Source: an uncultured Kiritimatiellota bacterium (lineage in GTDB: Bacteria > Verrucomicrobiota > Kiritimatiellia > RFP12 > UBA1067). Taken from it: a stretch of 61,499 bases of DNA. The number at the start of each line of letters is the position of its first letter. The stretch's first letter is position 1. Location: the NCBI GenBank assembly GCA_934635225.1, contig CAKTYZ010000020.1:1-61499 (forward strand). Reading direction: 5' to 3'. Positions 27,242 to 35,503 of this stretch are shown one piece after another. Made by a program: the position numbers and the translations under genes. The notes under the pieces were generated by a model. That model saw only the letters and a list, made by a program, of their open reading frames with translations. It had not been told where the DNA came from and ran no database searches.

Positions 27242-27813
27242 CAGATCGCGAATGGCATCGTCTCGTCAAGGCGGGCGAGGACGCGGGTTGGAAACTCGTC
27301 TGGGAGCGTGTCATTGCGCCGGAAGCGAAGTCGCTGCGGTCGGCGGAACTGATGAAGAAATATTCGATTACCGACGGCGACCTCAATGGGATGCTCTACG
27401 AGGAGATGATTGGGCGCGGCAAGATTGACCTCTACCGGGGCGAGGGCTCGTTTGAGGGTTGGTTGCGGCGCTATGTGCGCGGCTTTATCCTGCATGCCAA
27501 TCCGAATCCGCATGGCGAGATGTCGATTGAGAATGCGAATCCCGACGCGGACGGAGACGGGATTGCGTTGGAGGTTCCCGTTGATGCGACTTGGAATCTC
27601 CTTCAGAACGAGACATGGCGAATGACGCACTGGTGCTTTCGCAAGCTGTGGAATGAAGACCCCGAACGTTGCTACATTCACCTGCTCAAGACGCGGTTCC
27701 ATCTGTCCAGCGAGGAGATCAAGGAGTTCTTTGACGTTTCCTCGGCTGCGAACGTCGATCAGATCTTTTCGCGCAGCGTGAAGTTCATGCGGCAGACGGC
27801 TTCCGCGTTCTGA
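27238..27813 (+). CDS. Putative sigma-70-like (ECF-type) factor
   Basis: The 191-residue protein has an N-terminal helical part with LMKKYSITDGDLNGMLYEEMI and KIDLYRGEGSFEGWLRRYVRGFI (about 45-85), similar to sigma region 2 with its aromatic DNA-melting residues. The C-terminal part, RFHLSSEEIKEFFDVSSAANVDQIFSRSVKFMR (about 150-185), has helix-turn-helix character like region 4. The length matches ECF factors. No membrane anti-sigma gene is adjacent; the preceding gene is a small beta-rich protein. The start at 27238 overlaps that gene's stop. The assignment is moderate because no canonical DExxQ motif is seen. Confidence 0.5.
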   Translation: MTDREWHRLVKAGEDAGWKLVWERVIAPEAKSLRSAELMKKYSITDGDLNGMLYEEMIGRGKIDLYRGEGSFEGWLRRYVRGFILHANPNPHGEMSIENANPDADGDGIALEVPVDATWNLLQNETWRMTHWCFRKLWNEDPERCYIHLLKTRFHLSSEEIKEFFDVSSAANVDQIFSRSVKFMRQTASAF

Positions 27814-27855
27814 TCCTTCTCTCTCGTTCCCTTTCTTTTTTTTTCATTTGCCCAC

Positions 27856-27885
27856 TTGACGGCGACGAGTTAGATTTGGTAAACT
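27856..27885 (+). promoter_or_regulatory. Promoter of the feo operon
   Basis: TTGACG at 27856-27861 and TGG-extended TAAACT at 27880-27885 are spaced by 18 nt. The leader (about 60 nt) contains ATG AGT TAG at 27896 and an AAAGGAG site before the feoA ATG at 27952. A T-rich run precedes the promoter at about 27828-27845. No Fur box was recognised. Confidence 0.6.
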
Positions 27886-27951
27886 ACGCGCCGTCATGAG
27901 TTAGTAGCGTCTAATACGAATAGGCGCGGCGAAACAAAGGAGTTCGATAAG

Positions 27952-28170
27952 ATGCCATTGTCAATGTTCAAGGCTGGTGAGACGGCGCGCGTCCTGCATG
28001 TCGGCGGCGCTGAGGCGACGCGTAGGCATTTGGGAAGCCTTGGCTTCTCGACGGGGACCGTTGTTCGTGTCATCGAAGATACGGAAGGCGGAAAGATTGT
28101 CGGCGTTCACGAGAGCCGTTTGGCTCTGAATGATGAACTTGCGTGTCGAATCGACTGCATGGCGACATAA
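27952..28170 (+). CDS. feoA: FeoA-family SH3-like protein (first copy)
   Basis: The 72-residue protein is a single FeoA SH3-like beta-barrel: AGETARVLHVGG at the start, a central RRHLGSLGFSTGTVVRVI block, and ESRLALNDELACRIDC. FeoA assists FeoB in ferrous iron uptake at the cytoplasmic face. Two copies in tandem before feoB is a common arrangement in anaerobes. An AAAGGAG ribosome-binding site lies 9 nt upstream. Confidence 0.92.
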   Translation: MPLSMFKAGETARVLHVGGAEATRRHLGSLGFSTGTVVRVIEDTEGGKIVGVHESRLALNDELACRIDCMAT

Positions 28171-28218
28171 TAAGAAGGCAGGACGCTTTGTCATGATTAA
28201 CTACCGAAAGGAAATCAA

Positions 28219-28440
28219 ATGAAAACACTCAATAACGTCCCCATCGGGTCTCAGGTCCGCATTGTCCGCCTGCATGGGGAAGGCGCGGTTAAACGGCGCG
28301 TCATGGACATGGGCCTCACGAAGGGCGCGATGGTGTTCGTTCGCAAGGTCGCGCCGTTGGGCGATCCCATGGAACTGACCGTTCGCGGCTACGAACTCTC
28401 GATTCGCAAGGATGAAGCGGCCTTGGTTGAGGTCGCGTGA
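28219..28440 (+). CDS. feoA: FeoA-family SH3-like protein (second copy)
   Basis: The 73-residue FeoA domain contains PIGSQVRIVRLHGEG, RRVMDMGLTKGAMVFVRKVAPLGDP and YELSIRKDEAALVEV. It matches the typical FeoA consensus better than the first copy, so it may be the direct FeoB partner while the first has diverged. The spacing to the first copy is 48 nt and to feoB 25 nt. A GAAAGGAAATC ribosome-binding site is visible. Confidence 0.93.
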   Translation: MKTLNNVPIGSQVRIVRLHGEGAVKRRVMDMGLTKGAMVFVRKVAPLGDPMELTVRGYELSIRKDEAALVEVA

Positions 28441-28465
28441 CATTTTTTTGACGAGGGGTTTAGTC

Positions 28466-30886
28466 ATGTCTAATAATATGAGCAAAATGGAATCGCCGTT
28501 GGGCGGCGCGGTCAAGATCGCGCTTGCGGGAAATCCGAACAGTGGCAAGACGACGCTGTTCAATGCGCTTACGGGGTCAAGCCAGTACGTCGGAAACTGG
28601 CCAGGCGTGACGGTGGAGGAGAAGGACGGTCTTCTGAAGGGCGACAAGCTTGCGATCATTCAGGACTTGCCGGGTATCTATTCGCTTTCGCCCTATTCGA
28701 TAGAGGAGAAGGTCACGCGGAAGTTCCTTGTTGAAGGGAACCCGTCGGCGATCCTGAACATTGTGGACGGCACGAATATCGAGCGCAACCTCTATTTGAC
28801 GACGCAGCTCGCCGAATTGGGGCTTCCGATGGTCGTTGCCGTCAACATGATGGACGTTGTCCGCAAGGAAGGTGACAAGATTGACTTCGCGCGGCTTGCG
28901 TCCGAACTCGGTTGCGAGGTGGTCGGCATCAGCGCGCAGCATGACGAGGGAGGCCTTGAAGCGGCGCAGCGCGCTGTCGCGTTAGCCCGCGCCGAGCGGA
29001 AGGGACATGAGGTCCCTCATGTCTTCACGGGCCCGGTCGAGCATGCGATTGCCCATATCGAGGAGACGATCGAGGGCAAGGTCGATGCGCGCGCCATCCG
29101 CTGGTTTGCCGTCAAGGTGTTCGAGCGTGATGCCGAGATCCTTGAGTTGCTTCGGCTGGACGAAGCGACGCGCCAGCATCTCGATCAGCACGTTCGCGAT
29201 TGCGAAAAGGAGCTGGACGACGATGCCGAATCGATTATCACGAACCAGCGCTATGATTTCATCAAGACGCTGGTTGGCAAGACCGTCGCCAAGAAGCGTC
29301 GCGCGAAGGCGCTGACGCTCTCGGACAAGATCGACAAGATCGTCACGCACAAGATCCTCGCGCTCCCGATTTTCCTCGTCTCGCTCTGCGTGATGTGGTT
29401 CCTGGCCGTCTCGGACTGCGGCCCTGGCACGAAATTGACGGACTGGGCGAACGACGGGTTCCTCGGCGACGGCTGGCATCTGCCGTTCACGCAACATGAA
29501 GTCAACGGGAAGGACTATGACACGGCCTGTGAGGATTTCGCGAAGGCGGAAGCCACGGTCGCGGCGTGGGAATCCGGCGAGAAGTCGGCGTCAATTGAAG
29601 ACGAGGAGACGGGCGAGACGGCCGAGACGTGGTCAATCAGCGAGGCGGACTACAATGCCGCCAAGAAGGTCGAGGAGCCGAATCCTTCCGACTACGGCGT
29701 GTGGGTGCCGGGCATTGGCGCGCTCATCTCGGAGGCCCTGGAGAGAGTCGACGCGTCGGATATGGTGTCCTCGCTCGTCAATGACGGCGCGTGGGGCGGT
29801 GTCGCGACGGTTCTCGGCTTTGTTCCCGTCATCACGATCGTGTTCCTGTTCCTCGCATTTCTCGAGGACTGCGGCTACATGGCGCGCGTGGCGTTCATCA
29901 TGGACCGTCTCTTCCGCAAGTTCGGTCTCTCGGGCAAGAGCTTCATTCCGATGATTGTCGGAAAGGGCTGCGGCGTTCCGGCTGTCATGGCCGCGCGAAC
30001 GATTGAGAACGAACGCGACCGTCGCATGACGATCATCCTCGCGACGTTCATTCCATGCGGCGCGAAGACGGTGATCATCGCGATGTTCATGGCGATTTTC
30101 TTCCGCGAGATGTGGTATGTCGCGCCTTTGATGGATCTCATCGGCATCGCCATCATCGTCCTTGGCGGCATTGCGCTGAAGAAGTCAAAGGCGTTTGCGG
30201 GCGAGGCGGCTCCGTTTGTGATGGAGCTTCCGGCCTATCACCTGCCGACTGTGCGCGGCATCCTGCTCCACACCTGGCAGCGCGTGAAGGGCTACATGCT
30301 CAAGGCGGGCGTCATCATCTTCCCGGCGTGCGTCTTCCTCTGGTTCATCATGCACTTCGACTGGTCCTTGAACCTGCTTGCGGACGAGGAGATCGAACGC
30401 TCGATTCTGCACGATCTCGGCAGTTGGATCGCCTGGATCTTCGCGCCGCTTGGCTTCGACACATGGCAGGGCGCGGCGGCGACGGTTTCGGCCGAGATTG
30501 CCAAGGAGCAGGCGACGGCGACCCTGGGTCTCGTCTCGGCAAACCTTGGCGGGGCGACGACGGCTTCGAACATCGCGGCCCTCTTCGGCGGCATGAGCGC
30601 CTTCCCGAAGCTCGCGGCGTTCTCCTTCCTCGTCTTCAACCTGTTCGTCCCGCCGTGCATGGTCGCGATTGCGACGACCTTCCGCGAGATGGGCGAGGCG
30701 AAGTGGGGCTGGTTCGCGATGGGCTTCCAGTTGCTCGTCGGCTACGTCATCGCGCTCTCGTCTTACCAGATTGGGACGCTTCTCTGCGGCGGCGGGTTCG
30801 GGCTGTGGACGGCTGTCGCGCTTGCCGTTGACGCGTTCGCGCTCTGGGCGATCTTCCGCCCGGCCCACAAGGAGGTGGCGTCATGA
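28466..30886 (+). CDS. feoB: Ferrous iron transporter FeoB
   Basis: The 806-residue protein has an N-terminal G domain with P-loop GNPNSGKTT (about residue 23), G2 VGNWPGVTVE, G3 DLPGIYSLSPYS and G4 NMMD, then a helical spacer and the membrane domain. Typical FeoB motifs GKGCGVPA and FIPCGAKTVI are present, as is the Gate-like symmetric repeat. An unusual, charged insertion of about 80 residues (about 345-425, with DEETGETAETWS) sits after the first membrane segment. The ATG at 28466 follows ACGAGGGG; a longer in-frame ORF overlaps feoA and is unlikely. The stop overlaps the next start (ATGA). Confidence 0.95.
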   Translation: MSNNMSKMESPLGGAVKIALAGNPNSGKTTLFNALTGSSQYVGNWPGVTVEEKDGLLKGDKLAIIQDLPGIYSLSPYSIEEKVTRKFLVEGNPSAILNIVDGTNIERNLYLTTQLAELGLPMVVAVNMMDVVRKEGDKIDFARLASELGCEVVGISAQHDEGGLEAAQRAVALARAERKGHEVPHVFTGPVEHAIAHIEETIEGKVDARAIRWFAVKVFERDAEILELLRLDEATRQHLDQHVRDCEKELDDDAESIITNQRYDFIKTLVGKTVAKKRRAKALTLSDKIDKIVTHKILALPIFLVSLCVMWFLAVSDCGPGTKLTDWANDGFLGDGWHLPFTQHEVNGKDYDTACEDFAKAEATVAAWESGEKSASIEDEETGETAETWSISEADYNAAKKVEEPNPSDYGVWVPGIGALISEALERVDASDMVSSLVNDGAWGGVATVLGFVPVITIVFLFLAFLEDCGYMARVAFIMDRLFRKFGLSGKSFIPMIVGKGCGVPAVMAARTIENERDRRMTIILATFIPCGAKTVIIAMFMAIFFREMWYVAPLMDLIGIAIIVLGGIALKKSKAFAGEAAPFVMELPAYHLPTVRGILLHTWQRVKGYMLKAGVIIFPACVFLWFIMHFDWSLNLLADEEIERSILHDLGSWIAWIFAPLGFDTWQGAAATVSAEIAKEQATATLGLVSANLGGATTASNIAALFGGMSAFPKLAAFSFLVFNLFVPPCMVAIATTFREMGEAKWGWFAMGFQLLVGYVIALSSYQIGTLLCGGGFGLWTAVALAVDAFALWAIFRPAHKEVAS

Positions 30887-31038
30887 ACGCGGGCTCGGTC
30901 GGTGTCCTCTCGGTCGTCCTCGTCTTGGTCGCGCTCGCCGTCTGGCGGGCGTGGCGGAAAGGCGCGCCCTGCGAATGCGGCGAAAACAAGAGGCTCTGCG
31001 GTGGCGGTTGTTGCCGCTGTGGAGAGAAATGCGAATGA
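30883..31038 (+). CDS. FeoB-associated Cys-rich single-pass membrane peptide
   Basis: A 51-residue reading frame has an N-terminal membrane helix (VGVLSVVLVLVALAVW, about 6-22), then Arg/Lys residues and a tail with seven Cys (CEC, LCGGGCCRCGEKC). This matches the FeoB-associated Cys-rich peptides found after feoB in many anaerobes, thought to help with iron handling at the cytoplasmic membrane. It overlaps the feoB stop as ATGA, so translation is coupled. Its small size makes it easy to miss. Confidence 0.85.
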   Translation: MNAGSVGVLSVVLVLVALAVWRAWRKGAPCECGENKRLCGGGCCRCGEKCE

Positions 31039-31087
31039 ATTTGGTCAAACCAAAGCAAAACAAACAGAAAGTAAGGTAAAAACGATA

Positions 31088-31999
31088 ATGAACTCAAAGC
31101 ACATTATGTCAGCAATCGCCTGTGCAGCCGCGCTCTGCGGCAGTGTTCGGGCGGAAACAGACGGCAAGGATGCCGACGCGCAGGGCCTGAACTGGGCCAT
31201 GGGCGAAGGCGTGACGTTCAACGAGACGCCCATCGTCTCAGCGGAAGTCTCCCTCGCATTCGACTCCAAGTTCATGAGCTATGGTCTCGTGGACAACAAC
31301 GACCCCATTCTGACGCCGGGTGCGTCGCTCACCTTCTTCGACTGGTTCACGTTCAGCGTCGAATCGATCTTCGACACCTCGCGCTACGGCGAGAAGGCGG
31401 GCTACGGCAACCGCGCCTGGGAGTATCAGGAACTCGACCCGGGCTTCGCAATCGGCCATGCGTTCGGTCCGGACGTGGGGTTGCCGACGACGGTTGAGTT
31501 CGAGCTCGGCTACATGTACGAGGCGCACCCACGGGTCGTGGATGACGACACGCAGTTCATCACCTTCTCGGTCGGCCTCCCCGACCTCTGGTTCGAGCCG
31601 ACGTTCGCCTACGAGCGCGACATCAAGCGCGATGAGGGCACGTACCTGAACCTTGAGATCGGACACACGTTTTCGGTGGTCGAGGGCAAGGAGGAAGGCG
31701 ATGACGACATCCTGAGCTTTCGCGTCTCCCTTGCGCAGGGTTGGGGCGACCAGCGCCGCGTGGCGGCTTATCTGGAAGACGCCAACGGCCTCAGCCGCCG
31801 GAGCCTGATGGACACCTGTCTCAAGGGCGAATTGACGTGGAACATCACGGACGGCGTCTCGCTTGGCGCGTATCTCGCCTACTATGACTACCTCCTCGAT
31901 TCGTCGGCCCGTGACGGCGCGACGGCCTACGAGGGGACGGAGGCCTATTCGGAAAGCTACAATTTCGTGACGGGAATCTCCCTCGCCGTCGCGTTCTGA
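31088..31999 (+). CDS. Outer-membrane beta-barrel protein in the feo operon
   Basis: The 303-residue protein has a signal peptide (about 1-22, ending VRAE). The mature part alternates amphipathic strands typical of an outer-membrane barrel (SAEVSLAFDSKFMSYG, FTFSVESIFDT, TTVEFELGYMYEA, FEPTFAYERDI) and ends in phenylalanine (LAVAF), the usual BAM signal. It could be a porin for iron or small ligands, inferred only from its place after feoB. A GTAAGG site precedes the ATG. A strong terminator follows. Confidence 0.8.
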   Translation: MNSKHIMSAIACAAALCGSVRAETDGKDADAQGLNWAMGEGVTFNETPIVSAEVSLAFDSKFMSYGLVDNNDPILTPGASLTFFDWFTFSVESIFDTSRYGEKAGYGNRAWEYQELDPGFAIGHAFGPDVGLPTTVEFELGYMYEAHPRVVDDDTQFITFSVGLPDLWFEPTFAYERDIKRDEGTYLNLEIGHTFSVVEGKEEGDDDILSFRVSLAQGWGDQRRVAAYLEDANGLSRRSLMDTCLKGELTWNITDGVSLGAYLAYYDYLLDSSARDGATAYEGTEAYSESYNFVTGISLAVAF

Positions 32000-32058
32000 T
32001 TTCTCGGTCACACGCACACATGATTCGAGGATAAATCCTGTTGGTGGTTACAATGGGT

Positions 32059-32090
32059 CCCCGGTCCGAACGCATCGGATCGGGGCTTTT
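32059..32090 (+). terminator. Rho-independent terminator of the feo operon
   Basis: An 11-bp stem (CCCCGGTCCGA with TCGGATCGGGG, one G-T pair) with a 5-nt loop is followed by CTTTT. It lies 60 nt after the outer-membrane protein stop. Confidence 0.8.
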
Positions 32091-32140
32091 CGCCGTAAGC
32101 CCGGAGGCGCGGACTTCATTGCCTGTCACGGTCGCGTGAA

Positions 32141-32195
32141 CCTAACGAAACGGTCATCTTTCGGAAATGTTCCCGTTAGGTGCGTTTGGTAAACT
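32141..32195 (+). promoter_or_regulatory. Promoter of the small His-rich exported protein, with flanking inverted repeat
   Basis: TGG-extended TAAACT lies at 32190-32195. Just upstream, CCTAACG (32141-32147) and CGTTAGG (32174-32180) form an inverted repeat that could bind a regulator near the -35 region. The leader has an AAGAGGAG ribosome-binding site before the ATG at 32232. Confidence 0.5.
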
Positions 32196-32231
32196 GTGCG
32201 TATCGAATAACCCACAAGAGGAGATGCACAC

Positions 32232-32444
32232 ATGAAAAGACTGATGCTGACACTGGCGATGGCTTTCGCGGCAATCGCGTTCGCAGGACAGGCCGAGGCG
32301 GCCACGGAGACGGTGCGCGTGCATCGCGGCTGTCACCGGACAGGCGTGCGACGCGCGGGACGCAACGGCATGACGCACCATCACTTCAGGAAGGTCGTCA
32401 GGCCCGTCGCGCCGGCGGACGCGGCGGCGAAAGCCAACCCGTAA
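32232..32444 (+). CDS. Small exported His/Arg-rich protein
   Basis: The 70-residue protein has a clear signal peptide (LMLTLAMAFAAIAFAGQAEA) and a mature part of about 48 residues rich in Arg and His, including THHHFRK. It has one Cys (RGCHR). A metal-binding or small periplasmic role is possible but unproven. Its last 27 codons lie inside the 182-bp segment that is duplicated at 49760-49941, so the gene's 3' end exists twice in the window. It is transcribed from its own promoter. Confidence 0.75.
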   Translation: MKRLMLTLAMAFAAIAFAGQAEAATETVRVHRGCHRTGVRRAGRNGMTHHHFRKVVRPVAPADAAAKANP

Positions 32445-32545
32445 GCGGACGATCACGATCATCGCGCATGGCGGAGGGTCCGCCATGCGGATGGAAAGGG
32501 CGTCTCCATGCGGATGGAAGGGGGGCTTCCATGCGGATGGGCTGT
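32364..32545 (+). repeat. 182-bp duplicated segment, copy 1
   Basis: This segment is about 94% identical to 49760-49941, with equal length and no visible gap. It contains the last 27 codons of the His-rich protein gene, a 9-bp hairpin (GCATGGCGG with CCGCCATGC, 32466-32488) and three 23-bp tandem units whose core is CCATGCGGATGG (32483, 32506, 32529). The hairpin may end transcription of the small gene, though no T-run follows. Confidence 0.9.
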
Positions 32546-32567
32546 GGAGACGGTGTTCGCTTTTTTT

Positions 32568-32598
32568 TTCTTTGCTGACCCGGTAGATATTACCATTT
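32568..32598 (+). repeat. Interspersed element, copy B (core)
   Basis: The 31-bp core containing TTTGCTGACCC and GATATTACCATTT lies 28 nt after the tandem CCATGCGGATGG units, preceded by a run of nine T. The same order, tandem array then core, occurs inverted at the right end of the window. Confidence 0.8.
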
Positions 32599-32642
32599 TG
32601 TTCGTTGCGCTCGAACGGCAGCGTGTGGTGCGGCCGTTATGG

Positions 32643-32648
32643 TATAAT
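32643..32648 (+). promoter_or_regulatory. Extended -10 promoter of the sigma/FecR operon
   Basis: TGGTATAAT lies 45 nt after element copy B. The leader to the sigma factor ATG at 32763 would be about 108 nt. Nothing resembling a known riboswitch was recognised in it. Confidence 0.55.
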
Positions 32649-32762
32649 GCGTACCGCTGGCGGAGAGGATTCCGGCGCGGAAAGATCGACGAACGAGCCT
32701 TTATGTGACGCCTCTGCGGTTTCGGCTGCGATATTCTCGGTTTTCGCGCTTATAAGAACTGA

Positions 32763-33287
32763 ATGGCGGGAGCAGACAGAACGTTTGTCATGTTGCTGAC
32801 GAAGGCTCAGTTCGACCTGAAGCTGTACATCGCGGCCTTGACGAAAGACCTGCAGGATGTCGAGGACATCCTGCAGGAGACGAATGCCGACATCTGGAGC
32901 AAGGCCGACACATACGACCCGTCGCGCCCGTTTCTGCCGTGGGCGAAGACGTTGGCGAAGTTCCAGGTCTTGCGCTGGCGGAAAGACCGGGAGCGGGATC
33001 GGCTTGTCCTGGACGATTCGGCCTTTGACCTGATGGCGTCCGATGAGCTGGAAGGCCTTGATTCAGACTTGCAGATGTGGGCGTTGCGGCGGAGCCTTCG
33101 CCGCCTTCAGGATGACGAGTTCGCGCTGATTCAGGCGAAATATGCGGGGCGCAAGAGCATCCCCGATCTGGCACGCGCGTTTCGGCTCACGGAAAAGGCC
33201 GTCGTTTCGCGTCTCTATCGCATACGCAAGTTCTTGTACGCGTCGATCTTGTCAATGATCAAACAGGATTCCCAGAATGGACGGTAA
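32763..33287 (+). CDS. ECF sigma factor, Rhodopirellula/Verrucomicrobium type
   Basis: The 174-residue protein has region 2 with DVEDILQETNADIWSKADTYDP (about 35-57), followed by FLPWAKTLAKFQVLRWRKDRERDRLVLDD, and region 4 (about 120-160) with SIPDLARAFRLTEKAVVSRLYRIRKFL as helix-turn-helix. These blocks are characteristic of sigma factors expanded in planctomycetes and verrucomicrobia. The start at 32763 keeps the family's N-terminal FVMLL segment; the ATG at 32790 would cut it. The 3' end overlaps the FecR-like gene by 11 nt, indicating a sigma/anti-sigma pair. Confidence 0.88.
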   Translation: MAGADRTFVMLLTKAQFDLKLYIAALTKDLQDVEDILQETNADIWSKADTYDPSRPFLPWAKTLAKFQVLRWRKDRERDRLVLDDSAFDLMASDELEGLDSDLQMWALRRSLRRLQDDEFALIQAKYAGRKSIPDLARAFRLTEKAVVSRLYRIRKFLYASILSMIKQDSQNGR

Positions 33288-34134
33288 ACGAGACGATTTG
33301 TGGACAGGTGCGGACACGCTGCGGCAGTTGCGCATCCATTTCCTGCTGGAGGAGCACTTCCGGCTGTCGCGTGCGGTGCGTCCGCGCTTGCCGCGCGGGC
33401 TGAAGGCGGCGGCCGCGTTTCTTTTGGCTGTCGGCGTCGCGGTCGTCGTGAGGCAATACGCGCTTCGCCCGACAGGGCCCTGCCTTCGCGTCGAACCTGT
33501 CGAGGCGGTGACCTTGACGCAGGAGGAGCTGGAGCTGTGCCGGGCGCGCTATTCCGCCAACCGTTCCTTTGCGCATGCCGTGAGGCCGGAAATCATGAAA
33601 TACGAGCCGGGGACAATTGCGAACCCCGGTGCGGCCATCGAGGTCTTGGAGGCTTCGTCCGCCGCTTCGGGGCATCATCTGCATGCGGGCGACCGCGTCT
33701 GGCGGCAGGAACTAGTCCTGCCGTCGGGGCGCCTTCGGTTCTCGGTCGGCGACGGTTGCGTCGTGACGGCGGTCGGCCCGGCGAAGGTGCGGCTGCCCGA
33801 CGCCGCGACGGTCGAGGTCGTCGCCGGCAATGTGTTTGTGGACGCGCATCAGCGCATCAACATCCAGGTCGCAGGACAGAGCCTCGCCGTGGCGGAGGCG
33901 TCGGTTGGCGTCGTGGTTCGATCGGACGGGCGTTCGGCCGACCTGCTCGTGACGGACGGGCTCGTGCTGCTGGATCGCGACATCTGCCTGAAGCCGTGCG
34001 ACGGCGTGCGGCTGGACGCGGACGGTTCACGGCGGCGCTATCGGAGCCTCATGGACGGTGGCTCCCTGCGGGAGACGCTGCTGGCCGGCGTGTCGGAAGT
34101 CCGAATTTCAGAAAGGAAACAGCATGCGTTGTGA
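33277..34134 (+). CDS. FecR-domain membrane protein (probable anti-sigma partner)
   Basis: The 285-residue protein has a cytoplasmic N-terminal segment (about 1-43), one membrane helix (AAAAFLLAVGVAVVV, about 45-60) and a periplasmic FecR-like domain (about 120-240: LPSGRLRFSVGDGCVVTAVGPAKVRLPD, then VVAGNVFVDAH). FecR proteins relay an outside signal to an ECF sigma factor. The gene overlaps the sigma gene by 11 nt at its start and the FAD oxidoreductase gene by 11 nt at its end, so the three form one coupled unit. Confidence 0.82.
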   Translation: MDGKRDDLWTGADTLRQLRIHFLLEEHFRLSRAVRPRLPRGLKAAAAFLLAVGVAVVVRQYALRPTGPCLRVEPVEAVTLTQEELELCRARYSANRSFAHAVRPEIMKYEPGTIANPGAAIEVLEASSAASGHHLHAGDRVWRQELVLPSGRLRFSVGDGCVVTAVGPAKVRLPDAATVEVVAGNVFVDAHQRINIQVAGQSLAVAEASVGVVVRSDGRSADLLVTDGLVLLDRDICLKPCDGVRLDADGSRRRYRSLMDGGSLRETLLAGVSEVRISERKQHAL

Positions 34135-35470
34135 CAGAAGGACGTGGATGCGGTATGGCATCGTCCTGGGCTTGGCCTGGGGTGGCCTGTTGGTGGCGGG
34201 GGCCGGGGTGTTGCCGGATGAAGACTGCGATGTCGTGGTCGTGGGCGGCGGCACGGCCGGCGTGGCGGCCGCCTTGCAGAGTGCGCGGTCGGGTGCGCGG
34301 ACCGTCGTCGTCGAGCAGGGCTTCCAGGTCGGCGGCACGATGACGAGCGGCGGCGTCAACTTCCCTGGTCTGTTTCACGCTTGGGGCAAGCAGGTGATTG
34401 ACGGCGTCGGCTATCAGCTGGTCACGAACTGCGTCGCCCTTGCGGGCGGCACGCTCCCGGACTTCCGCGAGCCGACGGGCGCGGCGCACTGGAAGCACCA
34501 GATCTCGATCAACGTGCCGCTCTATGTCGCATTGGTCGAGGAGGCGCTGACGCAGGCGGGCGTGCGGCTCCATTACCATGCCGCGCCGACGACGGCTGTC
34601 TTCACGAACGGCTTCTGGAATCTCTCGGTCGTGGCGGTCGGTGACACGCGCACGATTCGCGCGCGGCAGGTCGTGGACTGCACGGGCGATGCCGCCGTGG
34701 TCGCGCTTGCGGGCTTCGCGCGTGAACGGGCCGCCGTGCGCCAGCCGGGCACGTTCGTCTACACGCTCGAACCGGGCACAGACGTCGATCGGCTGGATCG
34801 TGCGGCTTTGGAGCGCGCGTTCACCGAGGCGCTGGCCACCGGGCGCCTCCGTCCGAATGACACGCGCTGGGGACTCTACAACTTCCTGAAGTGCCGTGGC
34901 AACACGGCCAACTACGTCGATGATGCCGACAGCTCGACGGCCGACCTGCGGACGGAGACGAACCTGCGCGGACGTGCGTCGATGTTGCGCATGTACCGAT
35001 TCCTCCGCAGTCTCCCCGGCCTCGAAAACGCGGCGCTCGTGTCGATGTCGCCTGAAGTCGGCGTCCGCGAGACCTACCGCATTCGTGGCGAATACACGGT
35101 CACGCAGACGGACTACACCTCCGGACGCGTGTTCTCGGATTCGCTCTGCTACGCCTTCTACCCAGTCGACCTGCACGACAAGACGACGGGCATCCGTCCG
35201 GCGCATCTCGCCGAGGGCATTGTCGCGACGGTGCCGTTGCGCGCGCTCGTGCCGAAGGGGGCGAAGAACTTGATGGTCGCAGGTCGGTGCGTCAGCAGCG
35301 ACCGTGGGGCGAATTCGGGACTTCGCGTCGAGGCCGCGTGCATGGCGATGGGCCAGGCGGCGGGTGCGGCGGCGGCCGTTGCCGCGCGGCGGGGCTGCTC
35401 GCCGCTGGAGGTGCCGCTCGCGGAGGTCAAGGCCGCCCTGCGGGCGCAGGGCGCGATCGTCCCGAACTGA
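34124..35470 (+). CDS. Exported FAD-dependent oxidoreductase (FAD_oxidored family)
   Basis: The 448-residue protein has an N-terminal signal or anchor (MRYGIVLGLAWGGLLVAGAG), then a dinucleotide-binding motif VVVVGGGTAGVAAALQSARSG (about 38-58, Glu at the end of strand 2), a GGTMTSGGVNFPG block and a C-terminal GANSGLRVEAACMAMGQAAGAAAA that contacts FAD. These are typical of FAD-dependent oxidoreductases found with secreted hydrolases in planctomycetes, verrucomicrobia and Bacteroidetes. The substrate is unknown. The ATG at 34124 has an AAAGGAAAC ribosome-binding site. Confidence 0.85.
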   Translation: MRCDRRTWMRYGIVLGLAWGGLLVAGAGVLPDEDCDVVVVGGGTAGVAAALQSARSGARTVVVEQGFQVGGTMTSGGVNFPGLFHAWGKQVIDGVGYQLVTNCVALAGGTLPDFREPTGAAHWKHQISINVPLYVALVEEALTQAGVRLHYHAAPTTAVFTNGFWNLSVVAVGDTRTIRARQVVDCTGDAAVVALAGFARERAAVRQPGTFVYTLEPGTDVDRLDRAALERAFTEALATGRLRPNDTRWGLYNFLKCRGNTANYVDDADSSTADLRTETNLRGRASMLRMYRFLRSLPGLENAALVSMSPEVGVRETYRIRGEYTVTQTDYTSGRVFSDSLCYAFYPVDLHDKTTGIRPAHLAEGIVATVPLRALVPKGAKNLMVAGRCVSSDRGANSGLRVEAACMAMGQAAGAAAAVAARRGCSPLEVPLAEVKAALRAQGAIVPN

Positions 35471-35503
35471 TTTCCTTCCACCAAACAAAGGAGAAAACAA
35501 GTC

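Noticed and set aside
27896..27904. Two-codon leader peptide ATG AGT TAG 10 nt after the feo -10
   Set aside because: It fits the leaderless spacing seen elsewhere but is too short to support as a gene; probably chance.
27886..27951. Iron- or cobalamin-sensing riboswitch before feoA
   Set aside because: The 60-nt leader is too short and has no matching conserved core.
32483..32540. CRISPR array
   Set aside because: Three 23-bp units with 11-bp spacers that are themselves similar; no cas genes; the same array is duplicated elsewhere.
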